From: Phylloscopus collybita
Lineage: Eukaryota; Chordata; Aves; Passeriformes; Phylloscopidae
DNA: 64,000 bases
Reading direction: 5' to 3'
Assembly: GCA_027886175.1 (NCBI GenBank)
Contig: JAJNNQ010000077.1
Span: 744,001-808,000 of the forward strand
In this document: positions 9,731-21,069 of the stretch, one piece after another
Position numbering within the stretch: position 1 is the stretch's first letter
How the letters are laid out: each line of letters opens with the position of its first letter
Program-made: the position numbers and the translations under genes
Notes under the pieces: model-generated
Databases searched by the model: none
What the model saw: only the letters and a program-made list of their open reading frames with translations
What the model was told of the DNA's origin: nothing

Positions 9731-11229
9731 TTGCTCTGGCTGCACATGGGCGCCTGTGAATCAAGAAAAGGACAGTGAAGGGTTAAAGGTGATACCTGGA
9801 AACAAAATCAAAGCCATTTCCCAAACACTCTCCCATGGAACACATAGACAGCCTTTTGTGTTTGAGAATTCTGCAGTTTTATTTCTAAGCTCCCCCCATG
9901 TGTCTCCAGGCATTCTTGGATATCAAACCCTCAGCATTTCTGCTGCCCCCAGGGAGAACAGAACAAGATCTGTGAGGCAAAGTGATGAATGGAGAGTCGG
10001 GGGACATGGTCTGTCATTCTGACCTGCTCAGAGCTTCACGGGGCTTTAGACTTTCTCAGGTGGAGGGTGATCATCTTCCCGTGTTTCCCCTAGAAAATCC
10101 CCAGGTGCTGCTGAGAGCAGATAGATCCACCACAGCCCAGCCCCACTTTTGTAGCCAAGGACTCAGGTTGCTCATTTCACCAACCCAACAGCATTTTCAG
10201 TGTCAGAACACCTCAGCCTTTCCCCAGGGGTCTTTCAGATAACACAACGATGCTGTAGGACAGGTTTGCATCCTGGATTGAAGCTCCCAGCTTGGACTGA
10301 AATCTCTGGGAGATTTCCGAGTGTCCTTGTGATGGCATTGGACTGAGGGAGATGCAGCTCCTGCCCTGGCTTCACTGACAGCATTGCCCAGAGCCGGGCA
10401 CTGGGGACAGCATCACCCTGAGCCAGCTGTGCCCCCTCCCAGAGCCCCCCAGGGCCGGGCAGCTGCTCCCAGCCCTGTGCTCTGCAGAGGGAACTGGGCC
10501 CGGGGCTGCAGAGCTGCCCCAAGGCTCTGCTGCAGCTCTGCCTGCACAGCAGGGGCTTCATCCTTTGGAGCCCCAGCCCTGAGGGCAGAGGCTGGGCTGG
10601 GGGACAGGAGGGAGGGGGCTTGTTCAGAGGGAGGGGCTGCACTGGAGGGGCTCCTGTGGAGATCTCTGAACTCTCCCTGCCACAGCATTGCTGGGGTTTG
10701 TTTTCTCTCATTGCCTCATCTTCTCTCTGCTTCCTGCAGATTTTCCTCCTGCAGGGGTTTCCCTGTGCCTGAGCTCTCCCTGCCAGCACTCCCAGACCCC
10801 AAATCTCTGTGCCCTCTCCTTGGCCCTACAGAACCCTGCCTGTTTGCAGGGCACTGGCTGGGGGCAGGTTCTGTTAGCAGCCTGGAGAAAGGACAGCTCA
10901 GACTAAGCCTGATGGGCCCAGCAAAGGTGATGCTGGTGCTGTCCATGGGCAGAGAAGTGGCTGAAAGCACATCAGGGATCTCCTGCACACCTGCTGATCA
11001 CTGAGAGTTCATATGTCCCAGGGACTTGTCAAAATTAATGATACCTTTATCATTTGTTCTCCCTCTCCCCCATTATCTAATATTAAGAAATGAAAACAAA
11101 GTCTCATTAAATGTCCCCATTTTAAAATAAATCCTTGCTTTGGAAATATTTTGGGAGCGTGCAGAAGCTCTCAGTGTGTCAGAGTGTCATGAGCATTTCA
11201 GCTCCCCTTCAGCAGAAATACTCAGAGAC

Positions 11230-12000
11230 TTGTACTCACAGATTCTGTAGGAATTGGGATGTTCCAGCTTGAGGAGATCCCTGCAGGAGCTGCAGCTGCA
11301 TTGTCCTGCAGCCAGAGGTTCCTGTGCCAAGGGCTGGCAGTGATTCTCCTCCAGTCTCTTCTTAGCCCCTTCCCAGCCCTGAGTGATTGAAGCTCTCTGT
11401 GCCTGTGTGCTGTGCCCGGGGTGGCTGCAGGCAGAGCCCCAGCCCTGCTGGGCTAGGAGAAGAGCTGCTCAGCAAGAGAAATGTGGTTTTAATCTCTTCT
11501 TGGTTACCAGGAGCTGCTGCCTCTGTGCCAGGAGTCCAGCCCAGCTCATCATCACAGACACAGCACAAGGACTTTAATTAACCTCTTGGGGCTCTGTGCT
11601 GAGGCCCTGAACACCAGTCCTTGACAGGGAGATGAAGAAACCTCTCAAGAACTCCAAGTCAGAATCCAACTCCAAAGTTTCCAGAAGTTTTAATGGGTCC
11701 CAGAGAGGGACACAGCAGAGAAAGTGTCCGCAGGCCCCAGGCAGAGCAGAGAACTGCAGGCAGTGATGCCAGGGGGGGACAAAGAGAAGCCAAGGCTTGG
11801 TGGCCTGGGGCACAGCAGGGTCTGTGCCACCAAGGGCTGGGAGGAGACACCTTGTCCTGAGGCCCTGGGGCCTCTTGGCACAGCCCCAGCAAGGCTGGGC
11901 ACTGTCAGCCCCTTGTCCTGCCCTCAGCATCCCCCTGACAGCCCAGTGGCCTCAAGGATGTGCTGGAAGGACTCCCTGGGGAGCCCTGGTCAAGAATGGC
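11230..12000 (-). repeat. Dispersed segmental repeat, copy 1
   Basis: About 0.4-0.8 kb, also found inverted at 48,450-49,140 and, as a third copy, at 29,680-30,335. Shared landmarks include GCCAGCCCTTGGCAC, CAGCCCAGCAGGGC and a TTAATTAAAGTCCTTGTG-like string. Several frames of 60-118 codons are open but unconvincing. I do not recognise the family. Confidence 0.6.
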
Positions 12001-12064
12001 CCTGGGGGGCTCCTGAATGCTGGTAGGCACTGCAGGTTTTCCAAAGGACTTTGGGTTTGGCTTT

Positions 12065-12720
12065 TGCCTTGGAGTTTCTGACAGGTTTGTGCAATCATGG
12101 CCTTCAATTATCTGCTGTAATTAGTCCCTTGAGCGGCTTTGTCAGTAACAACCCTCACTGGGGCTCATTAATGCTTCAAGGTACTTCAGTTATTTGAAGG
12201 TACTTGGTATTTCCCTTTTAAATCTAATTCTGTGAGAAAGATTGTGCAATCCTGGCCCCAATTATCTACTTTAACAAGTCCCTTGGGATTCTTAGTCAGT
12301 AAAAACACTCAATGGGGCTCATTAATACTTCAAGATACTCAAAGTTTCTTAAAGTACTTCTTTTTTTTTTTGGCATTGAGTCTTTGAGAAGCTTTTGCGA
12401 GATCCTGGCCTCCAATTATCTGCTTTAATGAGTCCCTTGAGAGCTTTGCACTGACCCTCAGTGGGGCTCATTAATACTTTGAGATACTCAAAGTTTTTAA
12501 GATACTTTGGATTTTCTTTCCCACACTGAGTCTCTGAGAGGATTTTGTGCAATCCTGGCCTCCAATTCTCTCCTCAAAGGAGTCCATGAGGAGTCTGTGT
12601 TGGGGATGGACTTCAGTGCAACCCCGGAATGCTTTGACACACTTTGGGTGCTTCCTTCTGACTTGGACTCCTGGAAAGGTTTGTGCAATCTCCTCTCAGA
12701 CCCTGATGTTCAAGGGCTCA
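12065..12720. repeat. ~150-bp tandem repeat (left arm)
   Basis: The string GTGCAATCCTGGCC (or a close variant) recurs at about 12,090, 12,244, 12,397, 12,547 and, more degenerate, 12,682: spacing 154, 153, 150 and 135 bp. Each unit also contains a GGGGCTCATTAAT-like string. Units are diverged. The array is mirrored in the right arm. Confidence 0.8.
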
Positions 12721-13094
12721 GCACCAAATGCACCACGGGGCTCATTAGGATCAAAGTAAGAACTGACAAACCATGGCTGTGCCTTGATTTCCCTCTGGTC
12801 TGGTGCAGTTCATTAGGAAGTCTTTTGTCACAGAGTTATGGAGAAATATTTCAAAGAACTTTCTCTAAATTCACATTCCTATTTTCAAGGTTGTATTTTT
12901 CTCTTTAGAAAAAGCTGATTGCAGCATTCAGGGATTGATCTTGATCCAAGGACTCTCCTCAGGAGGTCTGGCCTGCTCAGAAAAGCTGTGCCCTGAGCTC
13001 TGACCCAGTGTGGCCAACCTTGCTCCACATTCCCCAACCCCATCCTGTCTCTCCTCACTCACCTGGGAACTGCCTTGCTCAGAGAACTGGCTGC

Positions 13095-13100
13095 ACTCAG
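13095..13100. other. Empty target site of the right-arm provirus
   Basis: ACTCAG (CTGAGT on the other strand) occurs once here, inside sequence that in the right arm is split by the provirus at 38,740-47,288 and flanked on both sides by CTGAGT. This arm therefore keeps the pre-integration state. Confidence 0.85.
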
Positions 13101-14163
13101 CCAAAGAGGGGTTTAATTTCTTTTTCAGCAATCTGAAGCTCCTGAGTTTCAGACAATCTCCTCAAGTGTGTGCCAAGCCCAAGGTGCCTCCAAGGAAGTT
13201 CCCCTTCCCCAAGGCAAAACCATGCATGGAATGTTTTAGACACACAGGAAGTTCTACAATAAACCCAAATCCAGAGTTGGCTGAAGGCAGAATTAGACCA
13301 ACTCCTGAAGGACAGACAAGCTTTGAGCTCCTTGCAGCTGAAATCTCCAGGTGGGTTGTTGGGAGGTGTGTGAGTGAGCCAAGAGTGAGGGGAAGGGAAA
13401 TGCAGAGAAGCCTGGAAGTGCTTCAGTGCAGACAGGCTGTGGGAAAGGGCACTGCAGCCCTGGCCTGGGCCAGGAGTAAGGGTGGATCATCATCCCAACC
13501 TGCCCTGGGCCATTGCAAGGGGCTGTGGCCATGGACACTGCACTGACCCCACTGCTGGGTTTGGGTGCCACGGCAACCCCCATCAGTTCAAGTTTCCTTG
13601 GAAAGCACCCCAAGGAGCCATTTCTGGCCTTCACTATGTTGGGGCTGGCCTGGGGCTTTTCCTGAAGCAAGACCTGCCCTGGTCCTGACACAGGAAAGGC
13701 AGTTCCTGCTGGGGCAGGAGGCTCTGTCTGGAGTGGCCTCAAACAACCCCCACAAGGCTCTGTTTATTTGAAAATTGCTTCCTTGAGCACTCTAATCAAA
13801 TTATTAAATAACTCTTTTTTTAAATTCACCCTGTGGTGTAAATAATCCTGATCAGAATCAATCATAGCTGGATTTATAGAAATATCTCTGGTATTCCATC
13901 GTTAATCCTGTGGGACAAATTGCATTATGGTTCAATGCCACCTCTCCAATCTTTTACACATAAACTTGTGACAAAGTCTGGGGCTAGGATTGGATCCAGC
14001 CACTCCCAGTCTCCTCTCTTAGATGGAATTCTGAAAGTCTAGGCCGTCTTGAGGTTTTGGGGATCCATGGTGGCTGTTGGGTGTCATTTCTCCACCTCAT
14101 GACTCAGCAGGAGTTTCTCCAATGAAGAAATGAAACTTTTGCCTGCAGCTCCCACTCTGCCCA
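13101..14163. other. Left-arm host sequence, no gene recognised
   Basis: Ordinary sequence matched by 37,674-38,733 inverted. One 149-codon frame (13,293-13,742, minus) also has a 149-codon counterpart in the right arm (38,093-38,542), but it has no domain and the arms are too similar for its survival to imply selection. Confidence 0.5.
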
Positions 14164-14701
14164 TGACAGGAACCCCTGTGAGTGTCTGGCACATCCCGGC
14201 TCTTTGGCAGCCTGGGGACTCCTGGGATGTCACCGTGGAGCCCCCGTGAGTGCCTGTGAGACAGAGATCTCCTGTGCTTTTAGTTTTAGCTAACTGAGGC
14301 AAAGAAGTTCCCTGAACTGTTTTTTTCTTTTTTTTCTTAGGACTGTTTAAATCTGCTCTGGACTGACAAACCCAGAGGAGCAGCCAGGGCTGGCACCTGT
14401 GGCCGCCGGGCCTGGAGCTGCAGAGGGAGTGGGGCTGATGAGAGACTGAGTGAGCTGAGCTGCACCCAGGGCAAGGACTGCCTCAGTTTGCCATCTCTCT
14501 TTGGAGCAGAGAGGTTTTATTGTTTCCTATTATTCATTCTTTGTGCTTGTAAGCATCTTGTTTATTAAATAAATAGTTTTTTCCACATTTTCTCTGAAGA
14601 AGTTTCTTCCCAGACTGGCTGGAGAAAAGAGCCATTTGGGTTTGCTTTCCAGAAGAACCCCATTTGGAGGTTTCCTCCCAAGTTTGCCCAAAACCAAGAC
14701 A
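14164..14701 (+). mobile_element. 5' LTR of the hypermutated provirus (unedited)
   Basis: Normal base composition with many G residues, in contrast to everything after 14,731. It has a polyadenylation-type ATTAAATAAATAG near 14,564 and ends at the CA of AAGACA (14,701), 11 bases before the primer site. The R-U5 part (about 14,280-14,701) aligns to 20,640-21,069 once G is read as A. A TGACAGG at 14,164 is a plausible 5' edge, but the U3 part does not align clearly to the edited 3' LTR. Confidence 0.65.
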
Positions 14702-14712
14702 TATATTTTTAT

Positions 14713-14730
14713 TGGTGCCCAACGTGGGGT
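14713..14730 (+). other. Primer binding site, tRNA-Lys-like (unedited)
   Basis: TGGTGCCCAACGTGGGGT matches the primer site expected for tRNA-Lys(1,2) apart from a C-to-T at position 4 and the last base. All eight G residues are intact, whereas the sequence starting at the next base is almost G-free. It is preserved identically, inverted, at 37,102-37,119. Confidence 0.85.
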
Positions 14731-16700
14731 CCAAAAAAATAAAATACCCTTGCATTAACTGCATTTTTAGTTGTACTTTGTGTAAAAATAATCAATAACC
14801 ATATTGCTCCTTAATTTCCTAAGGTCTCCTAAAATAAAATCCTTTCTGTGTTTCTGTTCCCTAAACTTTTTTCAAGTTTTAATATCTTTCTAATCCCTAA
14901 ATTTATTTTCGCATCCAAAAATAGCTCCAATGTTGTCCTTAACACACAACTTTTACACTGAAAGTTCACAAATTAAAATAACATTTCTCCTGGACTCAAT
15001 AATCATAATTTATAAAAAACTTATACAAATACTGAAGTTTGTGCCCAGTATGTTTGGTTTATAGCTTCTTTGTCCTACCCTGCATCCTAGTTCCAGTAAC
15101 ATATTTTAAAAATTTATTAATACTTGCACCCAGTTTGTTTAAAACAATAAACTTTTTCAATCTTTTCTTTCCTCCTCCTCTTTTAAATCAGTTACATCAC
15201 TTTTAAAAATGTTCAGTGTCCCCTAAATATTAAAAAAATACTTTCCTAATATTTAATCTAGTTAACTTTCTCTATATGTTTTGCAGCTTGTCTAAAATAA
15301 AGCCTAAGTTTCCCAAAAAAACTAATAAAACTACTAACCTAAAAATAAACCCAGAAGTAAACCCAAATATAAAAAATCCCAAATAATATATAAAAAGTTA
15401 AACTGAACCTTTTAAAAATTTTCTAATCCCCCAACTTAAAAATTTTCACATAAACAAATTCAAAACCCAAACAAAGTAAAAAAGCAATCTAAAAAAACCC
15501 TACCATAATAATTCTAAACAAAAAAAAAAAAAAATCATTGCAAAAACTAAGCCCTGGCATATGCTTATCACACAGGACTAAAAACTGTAGGGCAGCAAAT
15601 AAAAGCAAAAAAGCAAAAAAACAAATCAACAACTACCCCAGTCACTCAAACTGCAGCCAATACCCCAACTACTCAAACAGCAACTAAACCAAACAATAAG
15701 CCTAAATGAACAACTATACCAAACAAAAAACTTAAGTCAGCAATTCAACCCAATAATAAACCCAAAACAGCAACTAAACCAGACAGTGAGCCTAAAACAC
15801 TGGCAGTTGCCCCAACAAAAAAATGCACACAAAAAACCAATCAACCAATGAACAATAATCCAGATAAAAACCCCTCAATGCCTCCCAACACCCAACTAAA
15901 AACCCAACCAACTGACACACAGTCAAAAACTAAACCAAGACCCAATCAAATGCTAAACCAACTAATACACAATCAAAACCCAAACAAACTGACAAAAAAA
16001 TCAAAAGCCAAACCAATTAACACAAAATCACAAACCAAACCAACCAACAGCAAATCACAAACCAAACCAACCAGCAAAAAACCAAAAACTACTATTAAGT
16101 CCTTTTCCCTAAAAAAATCTTCGAAGCCTAAAAAAGAATTACACTCAGCAACCTGATAAATCTATAATTAGTTAGTTAGTCCATCTTTAAAATGCTGCAA
16201 ACCAAACTACAATTCTAAACAGCACAAAAGCAAAGCATTTGAAATCCCTGCCACAAAATCCAATTATCAACCAAAAAATATTAAAAAACTAACCCTTGCA
16301 GTCTCTAAAAACAAATCCTAAAAAATAGAGCACAAAAATATCTGTGTACAAATAATCTCTATATACAGCAAACCTAGTAAAAAAAACCCATAAAACAAAA
16401 AATTTAAGACTTAAAAAAAAATTACAGTAACAAAAATTGTCTTCTCAAATAACCTAAAGACCCAAACCTAGTACCATATACACCCATGATGTGGACAAAA
16501 CTTGTACAACTTAAACCGCAAAAATGCTCTTCCACTTTAACAATAATAAAACAGAATAATACAAAAACCCCCGTGCTAAATATAACAAAAAGGCCCCAAA
16601 CATATACAAATGCCCTGCATAATCCAACACATGCAAAAATCACAACTGTAAAAACACATCTAAAAACATTAAAAATAAGAAATTAAAAATAAAACACAAA
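14731..16700 (+). pseudogene. Hypermutated gag remnant
   Basis: By position this is the Gag region of the edited provirus. Almost no frame survives except where low-complexity repeats are stop-free: 15,600-16,080 consists of repeated Gln/Thr/Lys/Pro-type codons (such as CAAACCAAACCAACC blocks). That may correspond to the tandem Thr/Gln/Glu/Lys-rich segment in the unedited ERV Gag at 22,740-22,890, much expanded here. The boundary with pro-pol is approximate. Confidence 0.55.
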
Positions 16701-19700
16701 CAACTAAAAAAAAATTTTAAAAAAATCTCCAAATCTAACAGTACAAGTCAAAAATTCTAACACCAAACACAAACGTTCCCCAAATAAAAAAAAGCATCCC
16801 ACACACTAAGCTGTAGTCCTTTCTGTGTAATTCTAATGCTAAGGTAAGCCTAACTAAAAATAAGTAAAAAAACCCCCTATTGTAACCACCCCAAAAGCCC
16901 CATGCATTTTAAGCATAAACTTCCTCCAAAATAAGTATTTCAAAGACCCAAAAAACTCAAGTAAACGTTCAAAATAGCAGCTATAAAAACTTTGCCTAAA
17001 TTATCAAAAAACCCATCTGCAGTAAAACTTAAAAAAAAACCCAAAAAACAAGTACTAATTGCCACTTCAACAGTACATCACCAACAGCACAAAACAACTC
17101 AAAATGCTGTAATTCCCATCCACAAAATAATCTGTAAGATAAAAACCAGAAAGGAATCTGCAAACCCACTCACCCTTCAATAGCCCAATCAAACCTGTAC
17201 ACAAGTCTAACAAAAAATAAAAATTAACTGTAAACTATCATAACTTAAATAAAGTAACTCCACCGCTGAGCGCTGCCATACCAAACATACTAAATCTCCC
17301 AAACAAACTAAAGTCCAAAGCAGCAAAATAGTAACCACAATTAACATTGCTAAAGCGTTTTTCTCCATTCCTCTGGCTGCAAAATGCAAACCAGTTTGCC
17401 TTCACATAAAAAAATTCAGTACACCTAAAACCAATTGCCCCAAAAATAGAAGCACATTCCCACCATCTACCATAAACTAATTCAAACTACACTAAAAAAA
17501 TAAAACTCCAGAACATCTACAATACATTAATAACATCATTATATAAAAAAACACTACAACTAAAATATTTTTTAAAAAACCAAAAAATCATCCCAATTCT
17601 CCTAAAAACCGGTTTTACTATAAAAAAAACCCCAACCAAAATTAAAAAACCTACTCAAAAAATCCAATTCCTAAAATTAAAATAAATAAAAAATAAAATA
17701 AAAAAATAAACAGCATGAAATTCCCACTAATATCATCAAAAAAATCACAACAATATCTCCACCAACCAACAAAAAACCCCACAAACTTTCCTAAATACCA
17801 TAAACTTTTAAAAAACACACATTCCTAAATACACCCCAATTATAAACCCTCTCTACCTAATTACCCACAAAAAACCCCAATTTCCACTGGGGCCTGGAAC
17901 AACAACATACCTTTAGCCAAATCAAACAAAAAATCACTCATATAATAATATTTTTTTTTTTTTTTTTTTTTTCCCTTGCAGCTCTCCCTTTTTTCGCTTT
18001 GCTTTTGCTGTAGTTAGCTTAGCTTAGTTAGGGCTGAAAAGCTTCGCAATTTTTTTTTCCTTCTTTTTTTTCCCCTCCTTTTCTTTTTTCCCTTTTTTCC
18101 ACCTGTTTTTTTGGAACGGTTCAAACCTCCCCCACACTGAGGACCCAGCGGGGGCCGCCGGGGGAGCCGACACCTGGATCCACTGGGAGCTACCCTTCGC
18201 AGCAACATCCACCAGCGCTGAAAAGAACCAAGAGGAGAAACCATCTATAAAAGGGACTTTGATTTCCATAATTCATCATCTGGTATTGTTCGATCTATTG
18301 CGCTGGGGGAGTGTTTGGCTGGTTTAATAAACAGATTTCTTTCCACTTTCTCTCTCCAACGAGTTTTCTCCCGAACCGGCTGGGAGAGGGGAGGGGGGTG
18401 GGGGGAAGGGTTTTCCCTCGGAATTCTCCTCCCAAATTGGCCTTAAACCATCACATAACCCTTAACCCAATCAAAACAAAACCAATTATAAAAAACATAC
18501 TCTACTCTGCAGCTGGGAGCCATAATCGATCCTAAAACCTTTAACAACAAATACCTAATAAAATACGTAATCATCCACTAAAATTCTAAAATCAAAATTA
18601 TCAAAAACCCAAAACCAACTACACTCCAACAAAAAAAAAAAAAAAAATTCACAGCCTATAAAAAAATTCAAACCACCTCAAAAATCATAAACACTAAAAC
18701 ACAACTCCTCCTGGCACCCCAACTACCAATACTAAAATAAATATTCAAAACAAAAATTCCCACTATCCACCATACCACCAATAGCACATAAAAATAAATA
18801 AATTACTTCCATCACACAGCATGCCCATATTAAAAAACTAAATCACCCTAAATATTTAAAAATAATTGCAAACTAACCTAAAAATAATCACTTTAATCTT
18901 GTTAATAAAAAACCCCCAAAAATAAATAACACAAACTAAAAAAACTCCACCATACAACCAACTACCAATAAAAAAACACATTATATTCTTTGTACAAATA
19001 ATTCTTATCGCATTACAAAAATAAAACAAAAATAAAAAACAACCATATAAAACCCCACACAACAAATTTCACAAACCACTATAAAAAAAAAATCAAACCA
19101 ACTTACTAAACTCAAAACCATTCAATTAACCCTAAACATTACCAAAAATAAATCCTCACCAAAATTCTACCACTACACTAATTCATAAATAATAACCAAT
19201 ACTCTATAAAAATAACTACAAAAATAAAAAACTTAATTAACAACATTAAAAAAAAACATTTTAAACTACTAAAAAATAAAAACCACCAAAATAGAAAATC
19301 AACCTATAAAAATCCATCCAATAAATACCCATATCCCCAAAAAACAAACTAATAAAAATACCAAAATAACAAACAAATCAAACTACAAAAAAAAATCAAA
19401 AATAAATTTAAATTAACAACACACACAAAAAATATTCCTAACTCAACAAACTCATAATACCTCAAATCATCAAAAAAAAAATCACCTATAAATAAACACA
19501 AAACCAAAAAATAAACTTAGCCATAAACAATATTTCTCAAATTATCCATAACTATAAAACATATACTACCATCAAACAAACCAAACAAGTAAAACCCCTA
19601 TAATATAATAAACAAGAATCCAAATATAAATATAACAAAACTAACAAATTAATTACATCACACTGCTCCAAACCTGCCAAAACAAACACTATATGCTAAC

Positions 19701-20280
19701 CATGATAAAAACCACCACTGAATAATAAAAAACATATCCTGTACCTCACACCACTACCCAAAACACCACTCTAAACCTTAAAAAACAAATTCTTTAAAAA
19801 ATAATACCCATAAAAAATTAAATCAAACAATAAAACTCAGTTCAAAAATAACCTTATGAACACCTCAACTAAAAAACATAACATTAAATAAGTGTACCAT
19901 ATCCCCTACCATACACCAACTACAAACAAAATAAAAAAACCCCAACAAATTAATAAAAACCACCTTAAAAACATTAAATAAAATTTTTCAAAAATTAAAA
20001 ACAACACTTCAGAAAAACCACCTAATTAATTAACACCCAAAAGTCCACCAACAAAACCCTCCCCAATCTAAACTCGTATCTACAATAAACAGAAATGCAA
20101 TCCCAATAATATATAAAAAAAATTTATTAAAAAAACAATTTAAATCAAATCGACCTAAAATACAAACAAACCTATCCATAAAATTATTTTTACTCAAAAC
20201 ATAAATTACATACTATGAATAATACAAAAAGTAAAACAACACAATATATACCTCAAAAAAATCTAATTATTAAACATAAA
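16700..20280 (+). pseudogene. Hypermutated pro-pol remnant
   Basis: Collinear with the pro-pol region of the neighbouring ERV-L-like provirus (about 24,100-27,188). The stretch matching the reverse transcriptase active site is at about 17,521-17,540, where the two Asp codons have become Asn. Hardly any frame exceeds 60 codons. The gene is split at about 17,945 by an unedited solo LTR. Small patches with intact G runs remain at 17,885-17,902 and 18,508-18,528. Confidence 0.8.
17945..18453 (+). mobile_element. Solo LTR, left arm only (unedited)
   Basis: An island of normal composition inside the G-depleted pol. It begins with a poly-T run, then has TATAAAAG near 18,247 and AATAAAC near 18,325, a purine-rich GGGAGAGGGGAGGGGGG block near 18,380 and a CA end in ATCACA. 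Its 3' half resembles the R-U5 of the host provirus LTR, so it is probably a related ERV-L family. The right arm has an uninterrupted site at about 33,740-33,765, so insertion followed arm duplication. The exact 5' edge and target duplication are unclear. Confidence 0.7.
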
Positions 20281-20524
20281 TGATAAATAAATATCATTAA
20301 TCACTAAATATTACTACCATTTTCTATATATAACTGTATACTATATATACATATATAAAATATGTATATATAAAATTAAAACTTATTTAATTCTAATAAA
20401 AAATTAACAATACAAAAAAATTATCATAAAATGACTTTATAATACTTATATTGCAAATCGTCTCTTCTATTTGTGTTATGTATTAAATTCTATACCTTTA
20501 AAAATAATTCTAAATAGAAAACCA

Positions 20525-21069
20525 AAAAAACCCACACAATTTATTTTTATAAAACTACCTAACTCCCACACATTCTTAATCAAACATTCATCTAAAACAC
20601 AAACAACAATAAAACAGAAATTTCCTATACATCTAATTAATTTTAACTAACTGAAATAAAAAACTTTCCCTGTTTTTCTCTTTTTTCTTAAAACTATTTA
20701 AATCTACTCTAAACTAAAAAAAAAACCAAAAAAAACCCCAACAAAACCTCACACCTACAACCCACCAAAACTAAACCTCCAAAAAAATATAAAACAAATA
20801 AAAAACTAAATAAACTAAACTACACCCCAAACAAAAACTTTCTCAATTTACCATCTGTGTTCAAGAAAACAAAATTTTTATTATTTCCTATTATTCATTC
20901 CTTATACTTACAAACATCTTATTTATCAAATAAATATTTTTTTCCACTTTTCCTCCAATTTTTTTTTCTCAAAACGAACAAAAGAAAAAAAAAAACCACG
21001 CAGTTAAATTTACTTTCAAAAAAAACCCTTCAAAAATTTCCTTCCAAATTTACCCTAAACCAAAATACA
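20525..21069 (+). mobile_element. 3' LTR of the hypermutated provirus (edited)
   Basis: From about 20,640 this is the 5' LTR sequence with nearly every G replaced by A. The purine-rich segment at 14,360-14,480 reappears at 20,700-20,850 as A-rich text with its C residues in place. It ends at 21,069, after which normal G content returns at once. The 5' edge is approximate. Confidence 0.7.

Larger units (their letters stand above)
14164..21069 (+). mobile_element. G-to-A hypermutated ERV-L-like provirus, left-arm copy
   Basis: A provirus in the order LTR, primer site, gag, pro-pol, LTR, with no env seen. It is collinear with the unedited ERV at 21,538-27,892: for example 17,041-17,945 follows 24,451-25,350 base for base once G is read as A, and 20,150-20,270 follows 27,075-27,185. 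From 14,731 to 21,069 the plus strand is almost without G while C stays common; 19,295-19,519 is 225 bases with no G. The 5' LTR, primer site and flanks have normal G content. The solo LTR inserted at about 17,945-18,453 is also unedited, so it arrived later. All genes are destroyed, largely by Trp codons turned to stops. The outer edge of the 5' LTR is tentative. Confidence 0.85.

Noticed and set aside
13293..13742. 149-codon frame preserved in both arms (38,093-38,542)
   Set aside because: No motif, no splice context, and the arms are too similar overall for preserved length to imply selection.
15540..16080. Strand-asymmetric composition as mitochondrial-derived DNA
   Set aside because: The sequence aligns to ERV gag-pol order and lies between a primer site and an LTR; no mitochondrial gene is recognisable.
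15848..16156. 102-codon Lys/Thr/Pro/Gln repeat protein in the G-depleted region
   Set aside because: It is stop-free low-complexity text inside the hypermutated gag; no ordered domain.
17207..17389. 60-codon frame with a hydrophobic helix, conserved in both arms (34,287-34,469)
   Set aside because: It is the antisense of edited pol; similarity between arms reflects duplication, and the sense strand aligns to reverse transcriptase.
14731..21069. G depletion explained by ordinary AT-rich or isochore drift
   Set aside because: C is not depleted, the change starts and ends at retroviral boundaries, the inserted solo LTR is normal, and the mirrored arm shows the complementary bias.
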